Positions 51,789 through 59,742 of a DNA stretch of 64,000 bases are shown here, piece by piece. Source of the DNA: Ascidiaceihabitans sp029251465 (GTDB taxonomy: Bacteria > Pseudomonadota > Alphaproteobacteria > Rhodobacterales > Rhodobacteraceae); NCBI RefSeq assembly GCF_042932805.1, contig NZ_CP170633.1:2046001-2110000 (forward strand). The letters run 5' to 3'. The position numbers and the translations under genes were made by a program. The notes under the pieces are model-generated. The model worked only from the letters and a program-made list of their open reading frames with translations, did not search any database and was not told the DNA's origin. The number at the start of each line of letters is the position of its first letter. Positions within the stretch are counted from its first letter, which is position 1.

Positions 51789-54700
51789 ATGGCCCTGGAC
51801 AAACAATTCGATGCAAGCACCGCTGAACCCCGTCTGTATGACGCATGGGAAAAGGCCGGGTGCTTTGTCGCGGGCGCGAATGCCAAGCCGGGGGCCTCGT
51901 CCTATTGCGTGATGATCCCGCCGCCAAACGTCAACGGATCGCTGCATGTGGGGCACGCGTTCAACAACACGCTGCAAGACATCATGACGCGCTGGCACCG
52001 GATGCGCGGGTTCGACACGCTGTGGCAACCGGGTCAGGATCACGCTGGCATCGCCCTACAGCTGGCTGTTGAAAAGGAACTGGCGACCAAGAACATCAAC
52101 CGCAAAGACATCGGGCGTGATGCGTTTTTAGGCCACGCATGGGATTACAAAGCGCGCACCGCCGACACCATCGTGAGCCAGCTGAAACGTCTGGGGGCCT
52201 CATGTGATTGGTCGCGCAACGCCTTTACGATGGCGGGCGCGCCGGGTGACACCCGTGTCGGGCACGAAAATTCACCGAATTTCCATGACGCCGTGATCAA
52301 AGTCTTTGTCGACATGTACAACAAAGGCCTGATTTATCGCGGCAAGCGGCTGGTCAATTGGGACCCTCGCTTTGAAACCGCGATCTCTGATCTTGAGGTC
52401 GAAAACATCGAAACGCCGGGCCACATGTGGCATTTTAAATATCCGCTGGCCGGTGGCGCGACCTACACCTACATCGAAAAAGACGAGGACGGGAACGTGA
52501 CCTTGTCCGAGGAACGCGACTATATTTCCATCGCGACCACACGCCCTGAAACCATGCTGGGTGACGGTGCGGTTGCTGTTCACCCGTCGGATGAGCGTTA
52601 CGCGCCAATCGTCGGAAAACTATGTGAAATTCCTGTTGGCCCAAAAGAACTGCGTCGCCTGATCCCGATCATCACAGATGAATATCCGGACAAGGATTTC
52701 GGCTCCGGTGCGGTGAAAATCACTGGTGCCCACGATTTCAACGACTACCAAGTCGCCAAGCGCGGCGGCATCCCGATGTACAACCTGATGGACACGCGTG
52801 CGAACCTCAGGTCTGATGGCAAACCCTACGCGCAAGAAGCTGAAATCGCCCAGAAAATCGCCAATGGCGAGATGGAATTTGACGAGGCGATGATCGCCGC
52901 AATGAACCTTGTGCCCGACGAATACCGCGGTCTTGATCGGTTCGAGGCGCGGGCGAAAGTTGTGGCTGACATCACTGCCGAAGGACTGGCCGTTATGGTG
53001 TCCGTTCCTGACATTGACGAGGACGGTCAGGAAAGCAGCAAGCTGGTGCCTTACGTCGAAAACAAGCCGATTATGCAGCCGTTTGGGGACCGATCTAAAG
53101 TGGTCATCGAACCCCTGCTGACGGATCAATGGTTTGTGGAAACCGACAAAATTGTTAGCCCCGCTTTGGACGCGGTGCGCAATGGCGATGTAAAGATTAT
53201 GCCCGAAAGCGGCGAGAAGGTGTATTTCAATTGGCTCGAAAATATCGAGCCATGGTGCATCTCGCGGCAGCTGTGGTGGGGGCATCAGATTCCGGTTTGG
53301 TATGGGCCTAAGAAAGAAACGCTACAATCTTCACCGAAAAATGTTCATTCAACTGCACACAATATTAGGACCTATCATCCCTTTGTAGGCGCTACTCTCT
53401 CCGACATTCAGCGAGCAGCGTACGAATACTACGGGGAAGAAGTCGCTGTTGGTTTCTATTTTGATGGAATTAACCCAAATCGGGAAGCGTCTGATGCGCA
53501 ACCTGCTTACCGATATGGTAACGGCACTTATCCTTTGTACGATACCGACCGAGAAAAGTTCTTCTCGGATGGACCCTACGTCCAATTAACTCGCGATCCC
53601 GACGTCCTGGACACATGGTTCTCCTCCGGCCTTTGGCCTATCGGTACCCTCGGTTGGCCCGAAGAAACCGACGCGCTGAAACGCTATTTCCCGACCTCTG
53701 ACCTGATCACGGGCCAGGACATCCTGTTCTTTTGGGTCGCGCGCATGATGATGATGCAATTGGCCGTTGTTGATGAAATCCCTTTCAAAAACGTGTACCT
53801 GCACGGCCTTGTCCGCGACGCCAAGGGCAAGAAGATGTCAAAATCCGTCGGCAACGTTGTCGACCCGCTGGACGTCATCGACGAATACGGGGCTGACGCG
53901 CTGCGCTTTACCAACGCGGCGATGGCGTCGCTGGGGGGCGCGCTGAAACTCGACGGCAAACGTATCGAAGGCTACCGCAACTTTGTCACCAAACTGTGGA
54001 ACGCAGGCACCTACGGCGATTTTAAAGGCACGTTTGACGTGCCCCATTCGGACGCCATTCCAGACACAAAACTGCCGCTGAACCAGTGGATCAAAGGCGA
54101 AATCGCCAAGACCCGCGAAGCTGTCGACGCCGCGCTGGAAACCTACCGTTTCAACGAGGCGGCCAGCACGCTTTACGCCTTTGTGTGGAACACCTTCTGC
54201 TCGCAATATCTGGAATTCACCAAGCCAATTCTGGACGGCGACGATGCCGAGGCCGCAGCCGAAACCAAAGCCACCTACGCCTGGGCGTTTGATCAATGCC
54301 TGATCCTGCTGCACCCGATCATGCCGTTTGTGACCGAAGAATTGTGGGGCGCGAAAGAGCGGCCCAAGATGCTGGTCCACACCGATTGGCCAACCTACAC
54401 CAGTGCCGATCTGGTCACACCGCAAGCCGACGCAGACCTAAGCTGGACAGTCGCGATGATCGAAGCAATCCGGTCTGCCCGCGCCCAAATGAACGTGCCC
54501 GCTGGGTCGTTTATTCCGTTGGCGGTCAAAGGGTTGGACGATGCAGCCCGCGCCGCTTGGACCCAAAACGAGGCGTTGATCAAACGCTTTGCCCGCATCG
54601 AATCCCTGACCGAAGGGGGTGAATTGCCCAAAGGCACCGTCGCCATGGCTGTCAGTGGTGGCAGCTTTGGCCTGCCTCTTGCAGGTGTCATCGACGTGGC

Positions 54701-54902
54701 CGCAGAAAAGGCCCGCCTTGAGAAAACCATCGGCAAACTTGGCAAAGAATTGGGCGGATTGCGCGGCCGTTTGAACAACCCCAAGTTCGCCGACAGCGCC
54801 CCACCCGAAGTGATTGAGGAAACCAAAGCCAACCTAGCCCTGCGCGAAGCCGAAGAAGGCAAGCTGCAAGAGGCGTTGAGCCGATTGGCCGAGCTTGGCT
54901 AA
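51789..54902 (+). CDS. valS: valyl-tRNA synthetase
   Basis: Class I synthetase of 1037 residues. HIGH motif variant HVGH near residue 53, editing domain in the middle, the KMSKS motif KKMSKSVGN near residue 680, the anticodon-binding region after 760, and a C-terminal coiled coil (ARLEKTIGKLGKELGGLRGRL). Between WYGP and RDPDVLDTWFSS, about 94 residues replace the roughly 28 of E. coli ValRS; this part is encoded by low-GC DNA, listed separately. The start at 51789 gives the normal N-terminus; AAAGGAACG lies just upstream. Confidence 0.95.
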   Translation: MALDKQFDASTAEPRLYDAWEKAGCFVAGANAKPGASSYCVMIPPPNVNGSLHVGHAFNNTLQDIMTRWHRMRGFDTLWQPGQDHAGIALQLAVEKELATKNINRKDIGRDAFLGHAWDYKARTADTIVSQLKRLGASCDWSRNAFTMAGAPGDTRVGHENSPNFHDAVIKVFVDMYNKGLIYRGKRLVNWDPRFETAISDLEVENIETPGHMWHFKYPLAGGATYTYIEKDEDGNVTLSEERDYISIATTRPETMLGDGAVAVHPSDERYAPIVGKLCEIPVGPKELRRLIPIITDEYPDKDFGSGAVKITGAHDFNDYQVAKRGGIPMYNLMDTRANLRSDGKPYAQEAEIAQKIANGEMEFDEAMIAAMNLVPDEYRGLDRFEARAKVVADITAEGLAVMVSVPDIDEDGQESSKLVPYVENKPIMQPFGDRSKVVIEPLLTDQWFVETDKIVSPALDAVRNGDVKIMPESGEKVYFNWLENIEPWCISRQLWWGHQIPVWYGPKKETLQSSPKNVHSTAHNIRTYHPFVGATLSDIQRAAYEYYGEEVAVGFYFDGINPNREASDAQPAYRYGNGTYPLYDTDREKFFSDGPYVQLTRDPDVLDTWFSSGLWPIGTLGWPEETDALKRYFPTSDLITGQDILFFWVARMMMMQLAVVDEIPFKNVYLHGLVRDAKGKKMSKSVGNVVDPLDVIDEYGADALRFTNAAMASLGGALKLDGKRIEGYRNFVTKLWNAGTYGDFKGTFDVPHSDAIPDTKLPLNQWIKGEIAKTREAVDAALETYRFNEAASTLYAFVWNTFCSQYLEFTKPILDGDDAEAAAETKATYAWAFDQCLILLHPIMPFVTEELWGAKERPKMLVHTDWPTYTSADLVTPQADADLSWTVAMIEAIRSARAQMNVPAGSFIPLAVKGLDDAARAAWTQNEALIKRFARIESLTEGGELPKGTVAMAVSGGSFGLPLAGVIDVAAEKARLEKTIGKLGKELGGLRGRLNNPKFADSAPPEVIEETKANLALREAEEGKLQEALSRLAELG
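53311..53590 (+). other. low-GC segment inside valS
   Basis: By hand count bases 53341-53580 are 47 percent GC and use A/T-ending codons freely, while the flanking valS sequence has the G/C-ending codons of the rest of the window. The borders lie near the GPKK codons and before RDPDVLDTW. The reading frame is kept throughout. It looks like a piece exchanged with a foreign valS, or an inserted expansion of the catalytic-domain loop. Confidence 0.65.
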
Positions 54903-54907
54903 ACACA

Positions 54908-54939
54908 TTGCGCGGCGTCTAAAACCAGACGCCGCGCAA
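54908..54939. terminator. 13-bp perfect hairpin after valS
   Basis: TTGCGCGGCGTCT pairs without mismatch with AGACGCCGCGCAA around a six-base loop. There is no T run on either strand. Placed between convergent valS and the frameshifted gene at 54951, it is a probable transcription barrier or terminator. Confidence 0.6.
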
Positions 54940-54950
54940 CAATCATACCG

Positions 54951-55747
54951 CTAGCTGGCAGGATACATTGTTGCGGAGTAGATCCCTTCGCCACTGGACA
55001 AAAGCGGCGCGTTTTCAATCACAACTTGCGGGAATCTTGCGGGAATTCCGGTGCCGCCATACGTGTCGAACTCCTTCCAGTATGGCGTAAAATACTCCGG
55101 CAGAACGTTGTTTGCGCCTATCGATGGTGTTTTGATCGTGTGTTGAATGAACAACTGCCATTGCACAAAGGTTTGTTTTGCAGGCGCAGTGACCTTTTGC
55201 GTCGTCGTGGAGGATGTCGTCAAAACTGTTTTGTTTTGCGAGCTGTGTCCGCTGTTGTAAGCCGCTGTCAGCTTGACATCGATGCCTTTGAGCAGCGGGA
55301 TATTCGTGCTGGCTTCAGCGCTTAGAACCCGGCCAAAGGTTTCGGTCGCTTCCTGCGTGGATTGCACGCCCGTCACAAAAGTTTTGTCTTCGGAATAGCC
55401 ACCTGCGGTGTTCAGCTCGACGATCACGGCCTTCCACTGATAGCTCATCACCACTTCGCGTCCGACCGTCATGGTCTTATCAACTGTTGAAATCATGTCT
55501 TTACGAAAGGTGCCATCGACATGGCCCGCACTGCCAACCGGCTCTTGAGCGCCAGTGTAAGAGGCGATCAGAACCAAGGGTGTTATCTTGGGATAGATAT
55601 AGTCATAGATCAGAGAAGACGACACGATCGGCGTGCCTTGATCGTTTGGCCAAACGTTGCCAATGGCTGGCGCGCCATGTGCGAAGGAGCCTTTTGGGGG
55701 GCCTGAATCGTGTAGCCATTGAAATCAAATGGGGTTGGGTCGGACAT
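54951..55747 (-). pseudogene. frameshifted gene; beta-strand-rich, pore-forming-toxin-like protein
   Basis: A 224-residue frame (from 55625) continues at its N-terminal side in the same frame with GSFAHGAPAIGNVWPNDQG to a C-run at 55696-55701. Beyond that run the frame with a start, MSDPTPFDFNGYTIQAP at 55747, is one base out of phase. One extra C in the six-C run would join them into about 265 residues. The protein is rich in Ser, Thr and Val with alternating polar/apolar strands, notably TVLTTSSTTTQKVTAPA flanked by KGIDVKLTAAYN and FVQWQLFIQHTI, resembling the insertion region of aerolysin/ETX-type toxins. The family is a guess from pattern. No signal peptide. Confidence 0.55.
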
Positions 55748-55921
55748 GTTATTTCAATCGGTTCAGTAGGTTGAATAAATCTGATTGGTCAGGCGCTGCG
55801 CGTGGCAGCAAATAAAAATAATACAAAAAGGCAAAATTCAATCAGAGGCGTGGGTCCTACCCTCGCGGTATTGGGCCGCACGTCAACTGAATAAAAGGCG
55901 CGGCCCGATAAGAGATACAGA

Positions 55922-56710
55922 TTACTTGAACACAGCGGGGCGTTTTTGCATGGCCGCTGCGACCACTTCCATCTGGTCCGGCTTGCCGATCAGTTCAGCT
56001 TGCTCAGCGCTTTCGGCCATCAAAACAGTGTCTGCATCTGCCGTTTCGGCCAATGCCATCAAACGTTTTGCTGTGCGAATGGCAGACGGGCTTTTGCCGG
56101 CAATCTGAGTGGCCAATTCCATTGCAGCGGCCATCGGATCATCGGCCAATTCCGTAACCAACCCCCACGCGAGCGCCTGATCTGCATCAACCGGAGACGC
56201 CGTGTACGTCAGGCGGCGCATCACATCAGGGCGCACCAGTTTGGGCAGCAACACCATGCCGCCCATGTCCGGCACGATGCCCCATTTCATCTCCATCACC
56301 GCCATTTTCATGTCAGGGCCGGCGATGCGAATATCCGCCCCCAGCGCCAATTGGCACCCTGCCCCGAACACCGGACCGTGTAGCGCTGCGATCACCGGCA
56401 TCGGCACGCGTTGCCAGATCATCGCGACCTCTTGCCATTGATTTGTGGTGCCGTTGCCATGGGTGCGCGGCATCAGCTGACCTTTGGGATCAACGCCGAC
56501 CATCTTGGCAAGCCCGGTAATATCGATGCCAGCGCAAAACGCGCGCCCCTCGCCCGACAGCACAACCGCGCGCGCATCCGAGGCCATGACTTCTTCTCCG
56601 GCGGCGATGATTGCGGTGATCATGTCCTGATCAACGGCGTTCATTTTGTCAGCGCGGGTCAGGCGCACATGCGCGATATGATTTTCATAGGTGACGGATA
56701 CGCGGGACAT
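55922..56710 (-). CDS. enoyl-CoA hydratase/isomerase-family protein
   Basis: A 262-residue crotonase-fold protein: AFCAGIDITGL (oxyanion hole) near residues 62-72, ALHGPVFGAGCQLALGADIRIAG near 104-126, and the GIVPDMGGMVLLPKLV block. The catalytic Glu pair of true hydratases is replaced at least in part (GAGCQL, PDMGG), so hydratase activity is uncertain and isomerase or thioesterase roles remain open. The start at 56710 is taken over 56755. Confidence 0.88.
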   Translation of the reverse strand: MSRVSVTYENHIAHVRLTRADKMNAVDQDMITAIIAAGEEVMASDARAVVLSGEGRAFCAGIDITGLAKMVGVDPKGQLMPRTHGNGTTNQWQEVAMIWQRVPMPVIAALHGPVFGAGCQLALGADIRIAGPDMKMAVMEMKWGIVPDMGGMVLLPKLVRPDVMRRLTYTASPVDADQALAWGLVTELADDPMAAAMELATQIAGKSPSAIRTAKRLMALAETADADTVLMAESAEQAELIGKPDQMEVVAAAMQKRPAVFK

Positions 56711-56785
56711 TCTGGATCTCCTGATTGGGTTGCAGTTACCTGACCCCAAGGTCACATGAATTTCCAGTACAACGTTAGGGCATGT

Positions 56786-56953
56786 CTAGAACGGCACGAC
56801 CTTTTCAACAGCGCGCATCATGCCGAGACCTTTGTCATAGACCAGCGTCAGGATGCGGCGTGTGCCGGTTTTGGCTGCGATCTGGGGCAAAGCACGCACT
56901 GTGCCTGCCGCTAATGTTGCCGCGATAAAGCCGCGGCGTGTGAGTTTCGCCAT
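56786..56953 (-). CDS. 55-residue Tat-signal protein
   Basis: A short gene beginning at 56953 with GGGAGGT 6-12 bases upstream. The product opens with TRRGFIAAT, a twin-arginine export motif, then a short hydrophobic core (LAAGTVRALPQIAA) and a basic tail ending TLVYDKGLGMMRAVEKVV. Codon use is normal. I recall similar short proteins in other Rhodobacteraceae but no function. It lies 75 bases upstream of the enoyl-CoA hydratase gene, same strand. Confidence 0.65.
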   Translation of the reverse strand: MAKLTRRGFIAATLAAGTVRALPQIAAKTGTRRILTLVYDKGLGMMRAVEKVVPF

Positions 56954-57051
56954 TCTGGGACCTCCCTCAGTTGCGAACCATTCTCATATAGGTGCCCAAG
57001 CGGAGAACTTCAAACCTTGCCCCCCGTCACAGCCCCCGTTACCAAATTCAT

Positions 57052-58155
57052 ATGACAGATTTTCGCCTCACACCGCTTGCCGCTTCGCTTCCCTCCACCG
57101 TCCCGTTTGTGGGGCCAGAAACGCAGGAACGCGCCCGCGGTGGGCCGTTTGAAGCCAGATTGGGTGCCAACGAAAACGTCTTTGGCCCCTCACCCAAAGC
57201 GATTGCAGCAATGGCGCACTCCGCGCAGTGGAAATACGGCGATCCGGAAAATCACGATCTGAGACATGCATTGGCAGCGCATCACGGCTGCACCCCCGAA
57301 AACATCGTTGTGGGCGAAGGCATCGATGGATTGCTTGGCTATCTTGTTCGATTGTTCGTCGATCAGGGGGATGCGGTGGTCACATCGGCAGGCGCCTATC
57401 CGACGTTCAATTATCACGTCGCAGGCTTTGGCGGGATGCTCCATGCGGTGCCGTATGTCGCGGATCACGAAGACCCTGCATCGCTGTTTGCCAAGGCCGC
57501 TGAGGTTGATGCCAAGTTGGTCTACCTTGCCAACCCTGACAACCCGATGGGCACATGGCACGACGGCGCGGTTTTGAAGGCCGCACTAGACGATCTACCC
57601 TCTGGCAGCTTGCTAATTCTGGACGAAGCCTACGTCGAATGTGCCCCCAACGGCACGTCGCCACAGATTGATCCAAGTGATCCTCGGGTCATTCGAATGC
57701 GCACCTTTTCAAAGGGTTACGGAATGGCTGGCGCACGGGTCGGCTACGGCATCGGCCACCCTGATTTGATCGCCGCATTCAACAAAGTGCGCAATCACTT
57801 TGGCATGAACAGATCCGCCCAAGCCGGGGCCTTGGCCGGGTTGCAAGACACGGAATATACCGCCGACGTATTGACAAAAATCGCAAATGCCCGCGAAACG
57901 ATCTACAAAATTGCAGCTGACAACGGGTTAACAGCCGTCCCGTCGGCCACAAACTTTGTCAGCATTGATTGCGGCGCAGACGGTGCGTTTGCCAAGCGGG
58001 TTCTGGACGCGTTGATCGCGCGCGGGTTCTTTGTGCGCATGCCGTTTGTGGCACCACAAAACCGCTGCATTCGCATCAGTTGCGGCACGCCCGACAACCT
58101 GGCGGCCATCGCACAGGCGCTGCCCTTGGCCCTTAGGGATGCAAAAGAAGGCTGA
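57052..58155 (+). CDS. aminotransferase class I/II, HisC-like
   Basis: A 367-residue fold-type I PLP enzyme with the histidinol-phosphate aminotransferase pattern: LGANENVFGPSP near residues 38-49, LANPDNPMGTW near 160-170, DEAYVE (PLP Asp and Tyr) and the Schiff-base Lys in RTFSKGYGMAGARVGYG near 222-234. It may not be the histidine-pathway enzyme, because no other his gene is present. The ATG at 57052 is chosen over the frame start at 56992. A small membrane protein gene follows. Confidence 0.88.
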   Translation: MTDFRLTPLAASLPSTVPFVGPETQERARGGPFEARLGANENVFGPSPKAIAAMAHSAQWKYGDPENHDLRHALAAHHGCTPENIVVGEGIDGLLGYLVRLFVDQGDAVVTSAGAYPTFNYHVAGFGGMLHAVPYVADHEDPASLFAKAAEVDAKLVYLANPDNPMGTWHDGAVLKAALDDLPSGSLLILDEAYVECAPNGTSPQIDPSDPRVIRMRTFSKGYGMAGARVGYGIGHPDLIAAFNKVRNHFGMNRSAQAGALAGLQDTEYTADVLTKIANARETIYKIAADNGLTAVPSATNFVSIDCGADGAFAKRVLDALIARGFFVRMPFVAPQNRCIRISCGTPDNLAAIAQALPLALRDAKEG

Positions 58156-58202
58156 CAGAATCGTTTTGCCGATTAAGGTGGTTCAACAGCCAGGAGAACC
58201 CC

Positions 58203-58403
58203 TTGATCAATCGTCCCACTGGATCAGCCCCGAATTTTACATCAGCCTGCATCGTGATGTTTGGCGTGAATTTGAGTTGGGTCTTTCTGGTCGTGTGGGC
58301 GATGTGGGGGTTGATCGCGGTCGCCGCCCTTGGCTGGGTGGTCAACCAATGGATGTTGTGGCTGGACATGCGCCGCGCACGCGAGGCGGCGCGCTACGGC
58401 TAA
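58203..58403 (+). CDS. small single-helix membrane protein (TTG start)
   Basis: A 66-residue protein with a Pro/Ser/Asn-rich N-terminus, one or two hydrophobic segments (residues 18-50, rich in Trp and Val) and a basic tail MRRAREAAR. It starts with TTG at 58203, eight bases after AGGAG. An in-frame ATG at 58257 would cut off the N-terminal 18 residues. It lies 47 bases after the HisC-like gene and its stop overlaps the convergent aminotransferase gene. Confidence 0.6.
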   Translation: MINRPTGSAPNFTSACIVMFGVNLSWVFLVVWAMWGLIAVAALGWVVNQWMLWLDMRRAREAARYG

Positions 58404-59608
58404 CCCTTTGAAATCACGTCGGCGGCTGCCTCAAGTGCGCCGGGCCCGTGGGGAATATCCAAGGCGCGCATGCCGGTTTCCATCCCCCCCAAAAGCCCCA
58501 TGATCATGTGACCGTTCACGTGCCCCATGTGCCCCAGGCGGAAATAGCCATCTGACGTGCGTGCGCCGTCGTCGCCCATCCCCAGCCCGATCCCGAGTGT
58601 CAGGCCCAGATGCGTTTCCAACCAATCACGCAATGCCGTGCCGCCGCCGTTTTCCAGATACAGTGACGTCACAGCGCGGCTGCGATCACCGGCATCCGCG
58701 ACATTTAGCGACAATGCGCCATCTTTTGACCACGCATCACAGGCCGCCCAAATCGCGCGGGCCAAGAGGTCGTGACGGGCCCAGACGGCCTCCATCCCTT
58801 CGGCCATCAACATATCGAGTGCGGCGCGCAATCCGTACAGATGATGCGTCGGGGCTGTGCCGCCAAAATACTGCCAGAAACCGTCGGGATTTGCGCGCGG
58901 CACCCAATCCCAATAGCGGCTGACGCGAGGCATTTTGGCACGTACAGCCGCAGCGCGATCATTAAAAAACACAAAGGACACGCCGGCTGGCACCATCAGC
59001 CCTTTTTGGCAGGCAGTGACCATCACATCGACGCCCCACGCGTCCATTTCGAACGCGTCACACCCCAGTGACGCAATGCAATCCGCCATCAACAAAGCCG
59101 GATGACCCGCTGCATCCAATACACCGCGCAATGCTGCAATGTCATTACGCACAGAGCTGGATGTGTCCACGTGAACTGCCAGTACCGCCTTGATTTCATG
59201 AAATTTATCGGCCTTCAATGCATCCGCGACACGAACCATATCCATCGGGCTTTGCTTGCCGAAATCCAGCACTTGCGGATCAACCCCAAGGCCTGCTGCC
59301 ATGTCAGCCCAGCCCATGCCAAAGTGGCCCGTGGCAGGCACCAGCACCTTGTCGCCCGGGGCCAACGTGTTGGACAATGCGGCCTCCCAGGCGGCGTGCC
59401 CGTTGCCGATGTAGATCGCAACCTGATGATCCGTGCGCGCAACACGGCGCAGATCGCGGGTCAGGTCCGGCATCATATCGATCAGCTCGCCTGCGTAGAT
59501 GTTTGGTGAGGGGCGATGCATCGCTTGCAACACCGCATCCGGCATCACAGAGGGGCCCGGAATTGCCAGATACCCACGTCCTGTCGCGGCAATAGAAGAC
59601 TTTGTCAT
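58400..59608 (-). CDS. alanine/serine-glyoxylate aminotransferase-family protein (class V)
   Basis: A 402-residue fold-type I PLP enzyme: GPSVMPDAVLQAMHRPSPNIYAGEL at the start, IGNGHAAWEAALSN, and the Schiff-base Lys in TACQKGLMVPAGVSFV near residue 207. It resembles serine-glyoxylate and alanine-glyoxylate aminotransferases, and may serve serine-pathway or purine-derived glyoxylate metabolism. It is monocistronic and convergent with the small membrane protein gene by four bases. Confidence 0.86.
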   Translation of the reverse strand: MTKSSIAATGRGYLAIPGPSVMPDAVLQAMHRPSPNIYAGELIDMMPDLTRDLRRVARTDHQVAIYIGNGHAAWEAALSNTLAPGDKVLVPATGHFGMGWADMAAGLGVDPQVLDFGKQSPMDMVRVADALKADKFHEIKAVLAVHVDTSSSVRNDIAALRGVLDAAGHPALLMADCIASLGCDAFEMDAWGVDVMVTACQKGLMVPAGVSFVFFNDRAAAVRAKMPRVSRYWDWVPRANPDGFWQYFGGTAPTHHLYGLRAALDMLMAEGMEAVWARHDLLARAIWAACDAWSKDGALSLNVADAGDRSRAVTSLYLENGGGTALRDWLETHLGLTLGIGLGMGDDGARTSDGYFRLGHMGHVNGHMIMGLLGGMETGMRALDIPHGPGALEAAADVISKG

Positions 59609-59742
59609 ATGCGGTACCCTTGTGAAATCTTATCGGCAACTTATCCCCTTAAACCACCACGTCAATTGCACAAACGCTTGCCCCTCGTGCTATGCGGTAT
59701 TACATCGTAGGATCAATGTTCCCAACGGCGTAGGCCCGACGC

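Noticed and set aside
54908..54939. Considered as an attachment site or mobile-element end because of the perfect 13-bp inverted repeat
   Set aside because: It lies between two convergent 3' ends, no integrase or target duplication is present, and hairpins of this kind are usual between convergent genes.
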